Assembly (NCBI GenBank): GCA_002478145.1
Contig: DLMI01000211.1
Coordinates: forward strand, 277 to 58,836
Direction: 5' to 3'
Length of the DNA stretch: 58,560 bases
Source: Acidobacteria bacterium UBA7540
Lineage (GTDB): Bacteria > Acidobacteriota > Terriglobia > UBA7540
Shown one piece after another: positions 18,445-26,784 of the stretch (its first letter is position 1; every line of letters starts with the position of its first letter). Under the pieces are notes generated by a model. It was not told where the DNA came from, made no database searches, and was given only the letters and a program-made list of their open reading frames with translations. Made by a program: the position numbers and the translations under genes.

Positions 18445-19011
18445 GCTAGATCTGGACCTCCTCATGAATTTCTTTCTCTTCTGCTTCGGGCAAGGCGTGG
18501 GCCACTTTTGCGCAATTCCACTGGATAGCGCCAAACAACTCAAATACCAAAAGTTATGAGTACTCGGTGCAAGCCGGCGCGAGATGACGCGAGAGCCAAG
18601 TCCATCGTCATACACCAACTCGTATGTCCCGCGCACCAAATGGGGCAGAAAAAGCAAGCACAAGATGGCCGTGAGTGGTCTGGCTCTTGAACGGTTTTGC
18701 TCACGGGCAAGACTGCAAATGACTCAAGGCCAGTGGTGCTGTTCCCAATTAACATTCACGCGGCCGAAAGGTCATCTCAACTTTGGGCTCCGGCGAGCAC
18801 AAACAAAAGCCAAGTCTGCTTGTCGTACCACGGCAGAAAGATGCAAGATTGCAGACTAGCTAGCCTTCTTGGCTGAAGTCGCAATAGAAGAGGCGGATTC
18901 GGTCCAGCTCAATTGAGCATCTAACCGTAACTGATGCCACGAAACGAAAGTGGGTACAGAAATCACTGGACAGGTACCGGTTATCGGAAAACCACTGATG
19001 ATTGGATACTT
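18445..19011. other. Gap upstream of the DUF5818-like gene
   Basis: About 565 bp with no supportable gene on either strand and no repeat I recognise. It should contain the promoter of the minus-strand gene at 18444 and the end of the clcA transcript. Confidence 0.4.
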
Positions 19012-20766
19012 CTATCCGGAGTGTGAAGCTGGGTCGTGCGGACCGACACCAAACGAATTCAGAACATCGCGCAGAGTTATGACCCCTTCGAGCTTGTGTA
19101 TGTCACCGCGGCTAACGACGGGCAAGAGTTCGAGCCGGGCCGCGCCCATGCGCTCAAGCGCCAAATCAAGCGTCTGGTCCGGGTGGGCGTGGGGAAAAGA
19201 GCTTGCATCCACAAGCTCACCTAACCGCTTGGCAGCAGCGCCTTCTGCAAGCTCTCGCTCGAGCTTTGCCAGGCTGATAACACCTATCACTCCTCGCTGA
19301 TCGGTCACCGGCCAAGCTCCGAATGCACTCGATCCAGCCCGTTCCAGGGCTTCCCCGACCGTCGCCTGCGCGGGCAGAACCTCCACCGCGGAATGCATCG
19401 CCTGCATTACCTGATGCTGATCATGGCGCTGGCGCGTCTCGGCCGTGGGCAGGTGGATGCCATCCTGAGACGCTAGGGCATTGTAGATGGGTTCCCGTTG
19501 CAACCGGGAGGAAATGAAGAAGCTCACCAGATTGGAAATCATCAGAGGGACGATGACTGTATAGTCCCGTGTCGTCTCAAAGATCATCAGCACGGAGGTC
19601 ATGGGCGCACGCACGATACCCGCGAAGGCCGTGCCCATGCCGACTAGAGCGTAGGCCCCGGCTGTCGCGGTATGGGTTGGCAACAAGCGATGCGCTACGC
19701 TTCCTACCGTTCCTCCCAGCATGGCGCCGATAAAAAGGCTGGGTCCGAAAATCCCGCCAGCGTTGCCCGAAGCATAGCTGGTGGTGGTAGCCAAGAGTTT
19801 CAGAACCACCAGTAGGGCCATCAGTTTGAGCGCCATCCTCCCGTTCAGGGCGTCGCCGACGTACCCATAACCCACGCCGAGGACCTGTGGCACAAACCAG
19901 CCCATCAGGCCGACCATCAACCCGCCCACCACGGGTTGGAACCATACGGTCTTCTTCGGGAACCGCAGGAAGCGCTCCCGCATGCCCAGCAGGAGCTTGG
20001 TGAAGGCAACCGACACCAGACCGCCGACCACGCCGAGCACCGCATAAACCCCGAATTCCAGAGGATGGACCAGTCGATATTGCGGCACGTTGAAGAGGGG
20101 GTTATTGCCCAGAAGCAGGCGTAGCACGACCCAGGAAGTCCCTGAGGCCAGCACCACCGAGCCCAGCACCGGTGCGTGGAGATCGGACACGACTTCCTCC
20201 AGCGCGAACAGCACTGCCGCCAGCGGGGTATTAAACGCGGCCGCAATTGCTGCCGCAGCACCGACCGGTAGGAGGGCCTTTACCTTCTCGGGTCGCAGTC
20301 CCAGACGACGGCCCAGCACGGAGGCAATGCCACCGCCAATCTGGACGGCAGGTCCTTCGCGCCCCAGCGGGATTCCGCTGGCAAGTGTGGCTGAGGTGCA
20401 AAAGAATTTTCCGAGGACCGTGCGTAGGGTAATCACACCTTCGCGGGCGAACAGCGCAGCTTTGGTCTGCGGCACGCCGCTGCCTCGAGCGTACGGAAAG
20501 TAGCGGTACAGCAGATACCCGACGCCCAGCGAGCCCGCGACCGGGGTTAGCACCCGTCGCCAGGCAGCGCTACCCACAGGATAGAGCCGCGCTCCCAGTC
20601 GTTCAGTCAGCAAGATGAAAGCGACAACCGCCAGGCTCGTCAAGGCACCGATCGCCAGCGTTAGAACAAGGAATAGCTGATCCTCACGTTGCCCGAGGGA
20701 GGCTATCCGCTGTAACAGCGGGGTTCTCCGCCGACTCTTTTCTGTCTCCTTGCGGGTATCACTCAT
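19012..20766 (-). CDS. clcA: ClC-family chloride/proton antiporter with C-terminal CBS pair
   Basis: 584 residues from the ATG at 20766; an upstream in-frame extension is unconserved. About ten membrane helices carry the three ClC anion-pathway signatures: GSGVP (95-99), GREGP (135-139, gating E137) and GGIFGPSLF. FALEEVV supplies the internal proton glutamate expected in antiporters. Two CBS domains follow from about residue 440, probably nucleotide-binding regulators. It lies 50 nt after a universal stress protein gene on the same strand, so the pair probably serves acid or ion stress. Confidence 0.93.
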   Translation of the reverse strand: MSDTRKETEKSRRRTPLLQRIASLGQREDQLFLVLTLAIGALTSLAVVAFILLTERLGARLYPVGSAAWRRVLTPVAGSLGVGYLLYRYFPYARGSGVPQTKAALFAREGVITLRTVLGKFFCTSATLASGIPLGREGPAVQIGGGIASVLGRRLGLRPEKVKALLPVGAAAAIAAAFNTPLAAVLFALEEVVSDLHAPVLGSVVLASGTSWVVLRLLLGNNPLFNVPQYRLVHPLEFGVYAVLGVVGGLVSVAFTKLLLGMRERFLRFPKKTVWFQPVVGGLMVGLMGWFVPQVLGVGYGYVGDALNGRMALKLMALLVVLKLLATTTSYASGNAGGIFGPSLFIGAMLGGTVGSVAHRLLPTHTATAGAYALVGMGTAFAGIVRAPMTSVLMIFETTRDYTVIVPLMISNLVSFFISSRLQREPIYNALASQDGIHLPTAETRQRHDQHQVMQAMHSAVEVLPAQATVGEALERAGSSAFGAWPVTDQRGVIGVISLAKLERELAEGAAAKRLGELVDASSFPHAHPDQTLDLALERMGAARLELLPVVSRGDIHKLEGVITLRDVLNSFGVGPHDPASHSG

Positions 20767-20816
20767 CCTGAGATGTTCCCCCTGCAATGGCTTGCGTGGA
20801 ACAAGTTCTAAGCAAA

Positions 20817-21707
20817 TCAATCCCGCACCGTCAAGACGGGGCACCGGGCGTGGCAAAGCACCTGGTGAGGCGTGACCCACGGCAGATGCGCGGATATCCC
20901 AGGGTGGGAAGTACGGTGAGGTCCCATCACAATCAAGTCTGCACCTTGGTCTTCAGCCACCTTCAGGATGTGTTCCGTCGGCGCCCCGATCTCCACGATG
21001 AATTCCGTTTCCACGGAAAGGGTCGTCTCGGGCGGAAGCAGTTCCACAAGGCGCTTCATTGCAGTGTCCCTCTCAGCCTCTGGGTATCCTGACGGAACAT
21101 CGCTGGGCATCTTGAGAACATGAAGCAACGTCAGGTGGGCGTGCTCGTGCTCCACCAGCCGCAGCGCATACGTAAGCGCTCTGGCCGAACCGGGCAGCAA
21201 GTCGGTCGCGTACAGGATTCTCCTCAGCTTCAGTTCCGGCCCCAATTTCGAAGAGATGTGTGGCCCTACTGTGAGCACGGGGCAGTACGCAAAGTCAGCA
21301 ATCTCTTCCGCTACCGAGCCGAGCACGAGCTTCTTGATTCCCCCACGGCCATGGGTGCCAAGCACGATCAAGTCAGTTTCAAGTCTACCGATCAGCTCCG
21401 AAAGCACTTCTGAGATGAAGCCGGAGCCTTCTTTGACCAATTCGTGATGCTTGATTCCCTGGAAGAGATCGGACTTTACAAGGTTTGCCATCTTGTTCTC
21501 AGCGGAATGCCGGAGGTAGAACGGGTCCGGCGGCTGAACATCATCGCTAATCTCCGCAGGGACTACACTCACCGTGTACAGCGTGGCGCCGTAACGCCGG
21601 GACATGCCGATGGCATACGATAGGGCCGTCTCCGAGCAAGAAGAAAAATCAGTGGCCACCAGGATGTTTTGGAGTGAGATGCGGATTGGGGTGACCAGCG
21701 AACACAT
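20817..21707 (-). CDS. Universal stress protein with two tandem UspA domains
   Basis: ATG at 21707 has GGGAGG 6 nt upstream and opens MCSLVTPIRISLQNILVATD, the first UspA strand. Domain 1 (about 1-155) has TDLIVLGTHGRGGIKKLVLGSVAEEI, with the GxxG-9-G(S/T) ATP-binding pattern. Domain 2 (about 160-296) has GADLIVMGPHRTSH, a weaker version. The reading frame continues open upstream into an IS1380 relic up to 22364; that extension is fortuitous. It is probably co-transcribed with clcA. Confidence 0.92.
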   Translation of the reverse strand: MCSLVTPIRISLQNILVATDFSSCSETALSYAIGMSRRYGATLYTVSVVPAEISDDVQPPDPFYLRHSAENKMANLVKSDLFQGIKHHELVKEGSGFISEVLSELIGRLETDLIVLGTHGRGGIKKLVLGSVAEEIADFAYCPVLTVGPHISSKLGPELKLRRILYATDLLPGSARALTYALRLVEHEHAHLTLLHVLKMPSDVPSGYPEAERDTAMKRLVELLPPETTLSVETEFIVEIGAPTEHILKVAEDQGADLIVMGPHRTSHPGISAHLPWVTPHQVLCHARCPVLTVRD

Positions 21708-22029
21708 CGAACACCTCCCTTGAGAAGGCAGTGCGAGAACTTGCTTCCGTTCTTTGTGGTTTCCTATAGGCTCATTCAGCCAAGGTTTCCGTCTTGCCAT
21801 CCTGCCCGGCATCCATTCTACGCCCAACCGCCTCCGTTGGGGCCGTCTTTTTCGCCCTTTCCATCCCGAGCGACTCCGGCAGCCCAGGGAAGGAGGCCAG
21901 ATCTGCCTCCTCTGGGCACGGAGACTCCCGAATCGCCTCTTTCCAATCGATTTCTCAGACACCGCTCCGTCGCCCCTCTTTCCTGTGACCTGTTTGCTTC
22001 CCCGGTGCGGGGCGCTATCGGGTTGGGAG

Positions 22030-22395
22030 CGCGGGAACAACTCTCCCGCATGATGCTCCACCTTTGCCACCACCCGCCGGGCCGTCTTGCAACTGGCCGC
22101 TTGATAGAGAAAGCCCTTGTACTCCGCCAACGGCTTCACACTGGGCCTTCCCACAGGACGCGGTAGCAGTTCGGCGACATCCCGTTCCAGGTTCTCGTTG
22201 GCAGGCATGCGGATGGCGCACTTTACGCCGCGCTCTTCCAGCGCCTCATAAATCTCTGGCCTGGCAAAGACCGCGTCACCCCGGAACGCGACCTCCTTTC
22301 CCATTCGTTGCTGTCGTTCGATCTCCGGCAACAAGAGCTCTTCCCAGCCTTCGGCGCTGTGCACGTTGCCGCTCCCGCACGTCGCACTTGATTAG
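22030..22395 (-). pseudogene. IS1380-family transposase, central fragment (relic 2)
   Basis: The minus strand reads GNVHSAEGWEELLLPEIERQ, FRGDAVFARPEIYEALEERG, AIRMPANENLERDVAELL, RPVGRPSVKP and VVAKVEHHAGELFPR. These are blocks from the catalytic core of IS1380 transposases, including the RxDAxFAxPE motif with the DDE aspartate. Both ends are missing and a frame change occurs near 22365. It sits directly after the last PRTRC gene. Confidence 0.85.
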
Positions 22396-22439
22396 GAGTC
22401 TGAGTAGGTGGGACTGGACACGAGGCCGTAGCGAGGGCC

Positions 22440-23255
22440 TCATGCCCTGCTCAGTTCACTCTTGCACCGCCGCCGGAGTCGCCTCCACAAAGAGGCATCA
22501 ATCGGCAGACGACCGCTTACGCCCGTTGATAGGCTGATGAAACCGCCGTGATAACAAACCGTCCCGTACCGGAACAACCGCGCCAGCAATGCTAGGGCGT
22601 GTTGCGCGAGCGTCGAGTTAACAAATGGCTCCTGGCGCTCCAGTGCCTCAGCGGAGCTACAACTCGGTTCTCCGTCGTTGTCGAGATTCGGATCCACGAT
22701 CTCAGGAAAGAGCTCTGCCGCAGACCTAAGGCGGAACTTTGCCCTGCGATTCCGCTCATTGAGCGGTTCGCCCAGGATGAACTGCCCGCTATCTGCGTTG
22801 TTGCCTAAGTCGAGCCAGTAGGAAACCGTGCTCCAATTCCCAACCGCATCGCGAATCGCAGCCCGTGCGGCCCTCGTATCCACGCACCCTACAACGATGT
22901 GAGCACGGAGGTCATCGCCAGAGTAACTGCGCGAGATAAAGGTTCCCGGGCGTAAGTGAACAGGGACCGCCTCCCACTTTAGTCCCCAGAACAAATTCAG
23001 CCTATTGACCAAAACTATCGCCTTGTTGAGGCCGACCTCCGACCGAGCAAAAGGTTGGCGAACACAATTGGTGACTGAGATCGTATCGCCGTCCACAACC
23101 GTTACATGCAATCCTCCAGGATGACCGCGAGCCACGAGCGATTGATGCAGATACGGCAGACCGGCAACAACAGCGCTGCCTGTTCCTCCACAGCCCACCA
23201 CCAGCACGCGGACCTGCCGTTCAAGCAACTCCGGATGGATGCGGTGTGTCTCCAT
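22440..23255 (-). CDS. PRTRC system ThiF-family (E1-like) protein
   Basis: ATG at 23255 has GAGGAG 7 nt upstream, overlapping the stop of the previous gene. 271 residues. The adenylation fold is clear: GCGGTGS (21-27) for ATP, then D55/D57, N63, R66-Q67 and K78 in VDGDTISVTNCVRQPF and VGLNKAIVL, which equal the D, N, R, Q and K of E1 enzymes. A PSCS motif near residue 199 is a candidate for the thioester cysteine. E1-like proteins activate a C-terminal glycine with ATP; here the likely substrate is the PRTRC C protein. Last gene of the cassette. Confidence 0.88.
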   Translation of the reverse strand: METHRIHPELLERQVRVLVVGCGGTGSAVVAGLPYLHQSLVARGHPGGLHVTVVDGDTISVTNCVRQPFARSEVGLNKAIVLVNRLNLFWGLKWEAVPVHLRPGTFISRSYSGDDLRAHIVVGCVDTRAARAAIRDAVGNWSTVSYWLDLGNNADSGQFILGEPLNERNRRAKFRLRSAAELFPEIVDPNLDNDGEPSCSSAEALERQEPFVNSTLAQHALALLARLFRYGTVCYHGGFISLSTGVSGRLPIDASLWRRLRRRCKSELSRA

Positions 23256-23265
23256 GACCAACTCC

Positions 23266-23976
23266 TCAACGTTCGTTTCCGGGAGCGACGAATTCTTGTA
23301 GGGTTTCTCCGGCATCGGTCAGGTACTGGACTGGGAACTGCTTCCTGCCGGCGAGACTTCTCCACAACCCAATGAAACCTCCAGGGTGATTGGTAAGGCG
23401 TACCGCGCCCGCCGCGTGTGTGAATTCGGATTGAAAGAATGCGTCTTCCCACTGTGGTATGGACGCGATGTCAGAAGTTTCGGGCACGCGCATGCTGCCG
23501 GGGCAGACTCGGGCATCTGTGTTCCAATAGGGAGCGGTCTTCATGCGCGTTTCGGGCTTGGGGCGTGCATTCGTAGTGACAGCTCGCACGAAGAGGTCCC
23601 TGCCTGCAACTTTGAAGATAAGAGCCGGATGCGGGAAGAGGAGACCGTTGAGCTTCCGTGCTTCTTCATCCGTCCCTCCGAAGAACATGACCCGCCGTCG
23701 CGGCCTTGACCACCAAACCAGCATGTCAGGAGTGCGTGCCAGGACGTTATCAGGAAGGATTTCCGGTTTGACCTGTGCTCCGAGGCCCTGGGCAAGAGTA
23801 CGTAGGAAGGCCGTGGTCAGGGCTTCACCAGCCGTGAGATAAGGAATCCCATTCTCACCTTGCTTGACTTGGTGCAGGCTTGCGAAGGCGCCATCGCCTC
23901 CACCCCGATAAACAAGGACTGCTTCGGCGAGCCTGAATTCTATATTGGCTCCGATGTTGACGTAGGCTTGCATGGC
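23266..23976 (-). CDS. PRTRC system protein B (E2-like)
   Basis: ATG at 23976 with AGGTGAGA upstream, 2 nt after the previous stop; 236 residues. As I recall the families, PRTRC B overlaps Pfam Prok-E2_D, a ubiquitin-conjugating-enzyme-like fold. The only cysteine in the protein is C158, in ARVCPGSMRVPE, followed by a Gly-Ser as at the active site of that group; a conserved YW lies just before it. It would accept the ubiquitin-like tail from ThiF. The stop lies 10 nt before the ThiF ATG. Confidence 0.85.
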   Translation of the reverse strand, partial: AMQAYVNIGANIEFRLAEAVLVYRGGGDGAFASLHQVKQGENGIPYLTAGEALTTAFLRTLAQGLGAQVKPEILPDNVLARTPDMLVWWSRPRRRVMFFGGTDEEARKLNGLLFPHPALIFKVAGRDLFVRAVTTNARPKPETRMKTAPYWNTDARVCPGSMRVPETSDIASIPQWEDAFFQSEFTHAAGAVRLTNHPGGFIGLWRSLAGRKQFPVQYLTDAGETLQEFVAPGNER

Positions 23977-23978
23977 TC

Positions 23979-24959
23979 TCACCTTGAAATGATCCATTGG
24001 TCGTTGCCTGGCATCAGGTCGATGACGCGGCTCGCCGCGGCAATCGTCTGGCAGGCCACCCCGAACACTTGGAAGGCGCCACGAACGCTCTCCGTATCCG
24101 TGGGATCAAATGGGATGATGATATTAGGCTCCGGCGTCACTTCCATCATTCCCTGGGCCTCTTCATCAAAGCAGGCTGCAATTGCGTCGGCTTCGGCAAA
24201 CACGGCCAGCAGACAGGGCAGGGCCGGATTGCAATCCGAAAGCTGTTGGCCGATGTCGTCGTCAAGCTCGGGTCGCTCCGCTTGAGCGGACAGGTGATCG
24301 AGGGCGAGTGCGGCCTCCACCAGCTTCGTTGCAATTGGATCGTTGATCCTGTCCTTGAGGCGAGCAAGCTCACCCTCATCCAGTGCTGTCCGTCGCATGC
24401 AAGGTGGAATCGACCCCTCGACATCCGGGATTTCATACTGGTCAGCGTCGGGTTCCTGCGCAATCCATTCCCGCAGAGTCTCAGCCCGTTCTTCGGCATC
24501 ACGATAGTCGTAGACCCTGAGCCAGCGATTGAGGGCTCCAAGGAAGAGGTGGAAGAATGTGGCTGGCAGTTGCGGGTGGATGTTCTCCAGCAACCGCAAC
24601 GTTGGCCCAAAGGTCGCACAGCCGCAGGTTGCCTCGGAAGGCTCGACAATGAGGAACAATTGGTTGGGCCTGGTTTCATCACGCTCCGCCCATTCACAGG
24701 GAGTGTTGCTGATAACGGCGGAAAGCAGGAATCGGTGGCGAATAGCTGAGCCGCCGTGCGTGTCAATCCAACGCTCAAGCGTAAGCCTGATGAAGGATGT
24801 TGGGTCGTGGTCCGCCCCTTTCCAATCTCCGGGGACGGCAATGTCCAGCTCGACGAGAGACTTCGCCAAGATCACAGCCAGGCGGTCATCGGCAACCAAG
24901 CGGTGAACCAGCGGGACAGCGTCGAGTCGTGGTATTAGCAAACCCCTTCCCTGAGCCAT
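23979..24959 (-). CDS. PRTRC system protein F
   Basis: ATG at 24959 shares its A with the preceding TGA (TGATG overlap), which fixes the start; 326 residues. The soluble, acidic protein has no signal peptide or membrane helix. Blocks such as CGCATFGPTLRLLENIHPQL, LPATFFHLFLGALNRWLRVY and LPCLLAVFAEADAI fit PRTRC F, whose biochemical role is unknown. Assignment rests on position between C and B and on overall character, so it is less certain than for B, C and ThiF. Confidence 0.7.
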   Translation of the reverse strand: MAQGRGLLIPRLDAVPLVHRLVADDRLAVILAKSLVELDIAVPGDWKGADHDPTSFIRLTLERWIDTHGGSAIRHRFLLSAVISNTPCEWAERDETRPNQLFLIVEPSEATCGCATFGPTLRLLENIHPQLPATFFHLFLGALNRWLRVYDYRDAEERAETLREWIAQEPDADQYEIPDVEGSIPPCMRRTALDEGELARLKDRINDPIATKLVEAALALDHLSAQAERPELDDDIGQQLSDCNPALPCLLAVFAEADAIAACFDEEAQGMMEVTPEPNIIIPFDPTDTESVRGAFQVFGVACQTIAAASRVIDLMPGNDQWIISR

Positions 24960-25192
24960 CAACTGACCGGAGGTAGCCAGCCGGGAGGGGCGTCGAGTGG
25001 CGTGCGGTTGTAGGTGCGAGCGCTCACCTCGACTGCGGCAGCGCAGAGAGCGGCGGCAAGTTGCAGTTCCCGGCATCTCGCAAACCTCCCGAGGAGTGTC
25101 TGGTAACGGGCGTGGCGGCCCTGGCGAAGTCTTTCAAGTTCCGCCAGGACCGCACGCTTCGTCACCTCCTTGCTTGTTGGATTTCGGCTCAT
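24959..25192 (-). CDS. Unknown 77-residue protein inside the PRTRC operon
   Basis: Starts 4 nt after the PRTRC C stop (AAGGGG just before) and ends in a TGATG overlap with F, so it is translated with the cassette. It begins MSRNPTSKEVTKRAVLAELE, is strongly basic and helical through residue 55 (RQGRHARYQTLLGRFARCRE), and ends in a Pro-rich tail (PLDAPPGWLPPVS). A small basic helical protein might bind nucleic acid or bridge partners. It matches none of the named PRTRC families I know. Confidence 0.65.
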   Translation of the reverse strand: MSRNPTSKEVTKRAVLAELERLRQGRHARYQTLLGRFARCRELQLAAALCAAAVEVSARTYNRTPLDAPPGWLPPVS

Positions 25193-25196
25193 TGGG

Positions 25197-25400
25197 TTAC
25201 CCCTTCGGGCCGATGGCTCGCGTGAACTGATAGCGCAGCTTGTCTCCGACAGCCTCCGGCCCAGTGATCGAGGCCGTGGCGATGTCTGGATACTGATGCG
25301 CATACAGGTTGCGAACTTCCTCCGGAGAAAGCTTTGGATCCGGGTCCGGAAGCCTCACACCGTTAAATTCGAAGATACGAGAAAGTACGTGGCTCTCCAT
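25197..25400 (-). CDS. PRTRC system protein C (ubiquitin-like)
   Basis: 67 residues; its ATG overlaps the stop of E (TAATG). The sequence opens MESHVLSRIFEFNGVRLPDP, then KLSPEEVRNLYAHQYPDIAT and DKLRYQFTRAIGPKG. The strand-helix-strand pattern and the final glycine fit a beta-grasp ubiquitin-like protein; from memory PRTRC C overlaps Pfam Prok_Ub. The exposed C-terminal GPKG would allow direct adenylation without processing by a peptidase. E1-like and E2-like partners follow in the same operon. Conjugation itself is an inference. Confidence 0.85.
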   Translation of the reverse strand: MESHVLSRIFEFNGVRLPDPDPKLSPEEVRNLYAHQYPDIATASITGPEAVGDKLRYQFTRAIGPKG

Positions 25401-25903
25401 TAGAGTGCGAGACCTCCTTTCGATTGAGTTGAGGCGGGTTCGGGCGTTGTAGGTAGGAACAGACCGAGTGTCCCTGTCGATGCCGAAGAGGACGTAGCCT
25501 CAGCAGCAGTTGGGGATGCAGAAGAAGACGCTGAGGTAGGCTCAGCCACCATTGCAGCGGTTCCCTTATCAGGTGGCTTCTGAGTTGCCTTCTTGCGCTC
25601 CTCCGTTTTGCGCTTCGCTTCCTCCTGTGCTGCCTTGGCGGCAGCCTCCATGGTGGCCTTGGCTTCGGCCAAGGTGCTGGCGGTTTGCTGGTGAATCTGG
25701 ACGTAGCCGGCCAGATGCTTGCCGAGGTCGGCATCGAGTTCCTCGGGCGAGCCGGTATAGGTGAGTGGAGTGGTTAGAGCCGGGTTCTCGTCAGCCTTGG
25801 CCTGGGTGGGAATGACATTGACGCGAAGCGTCTTGTGATCCACCTTGGCCACCGTGATGAGCACAGTGCGGCCGGCAAGAAGCGGCATGAGTTCAACGAA
25901 CAT
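25400..25903 (-). CDS. PRTRC system protein E
   Basis: First gene of the visible cassette; AAGGAGG lies just before the ATG at 25903. 167 residues. Residues 1-75 form the conserved part: ELMPLLAGRTVLITVAKVD, ENPALTTPLTYTGSPEELDA, typical of PRTRC E. Residues 85-125 are an Ala/Lys/Glu coiled coil (EAAAKAAQEEAKRKTEERKK), and the tail is Ala/Ser/Thr/Pro-rich and probably disordered. Its role in the system is unknown. Its stop overlaps the C start. Confidence 0.8.
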   Translation of the reverse strand: MFVELMPLLAGRTVLITVAKVDHKTLRVNVIPTQAKADENPALTTPLTYTGSPEELDADLGKHLAGYVQIHQQTASTLAEAKATMEAAAKAAQEEAKRKTEERKKATQKPPDKGTAAMVAEPTSASSSASPTAAEATSSSASTGTLGLFLPTTPEPASTQSKGGLAL

Positions 25904-26440
25904 AGGACCTCCTTATCGTGGCGCGTGCGGGTTCTTTCTCTCGACCGCGCCGACTAGGTTGTTTGTTGGGAAGATGGGTTAACTAGATTGGGGACAGGCA
26001 CCTGAAGATTTTCCAGTGGACAGCGCCTAAGAAGGTTTATCACGAGTTAGCAAGGATTATCGGACGAGGACCTCTGTTGGGTTCTCGGAATTTGTCAATG
26101 CGTTGAGGCATATCCCGCCGGGCGCGCTGTTTCCGTGTCCAGCACCGGGGACCGGTGCTCACCCTTCGGCGTCGCTCCGCCGAAAGCGGGCAATGGGTCA
26201 CGTTTCCGATTAAGGCTAGCGACTATGCGACGAATTGGAGAAATTCGGCGGGCCAATTTCCTCGAACAGCGTTCGGGTCCTCGAAGGGAACTTCGGGGGA
26301 GTCAGGGGTTGGACTTCCACGAGTAGGCCGTTATAAGGGCGCGAAGCCTCCGGGAATCTGACCGACGGGCTAAAGAAAATATAAGAACCCCACAATGAAC
26401 GATTCTCCGATGATCCAAAATGCCATAGATAGGCGCTGGC
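25904..26440. other. Gap upstream of the PRTRC cassette
   Basis: About 535 bp. It should contain the cassette promoter. No ParB-like or other gene is seen here, and short frames on the plus strand look like shadows. Confidence 0.4.
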
Positions 26441-26660
26441 TTATTCGGATCGCCGCGCGCTTATGGGTTCGATACTCGCCGCCCGTTTGGCCAGCAGCAG
26501 GGTGGCTGCGTCGATAAGGGCGACGAGTACTGCACCGGTGATGAAGTAGGTTCGAGCATCGAGGGGGGTAATCCGAACAACATGCTCTGCATGGCCTGTG
26601 CAACCACAATAGCTCCGGCTATACCGAATGCGGCACCGGAACCGACTTGGTTGCTGCTGG
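26441..26660 (-). pseudogene. MacB/FtsX-type ABC permease, C-terminal relic
   Basis: Minus strand: GAAFGIAGAIVVAQAMQSML then FG, and after a one-base shift near 26570 ITPLDARTYFITGAVLVALI and LLLAKRAASIEPISARRSE. This is the last membrane helix and conserved tail (SMLFGVTPLD...PARRA..DP..ALR.E) of the large permeases that are very common in Acidobacteria. Only about 70 residues remain, with a frameshift. Confidence 0.7.
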
Positions 26661-26784
26661 CGGGCTATTGAGTTCCCTCTTCTTATGATTTGATCCTGCT
26701 GGTACAATCGCTGGGTGTCCGTTGGTGCACGCGCGAGGGAATGAGTGCCGGCGGGCGAAGCGCAATCCTGACGAGGAGCGTGCT
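26661..26784. other. Leader of the S1-repeat gene
   Basis: Short gap; GAGGAG at 26773-26778 precedes the GTG at 26785. Nothing else is seen. Confidence 0.4.

Noticed and set aside
20817..22364. A single 515-residue gene
   Set aside because: It combines an IS1380 fragment with a universal stress protein; the ribosome site GGGAGG and the UspA N-terminus fix the real start at 21707.
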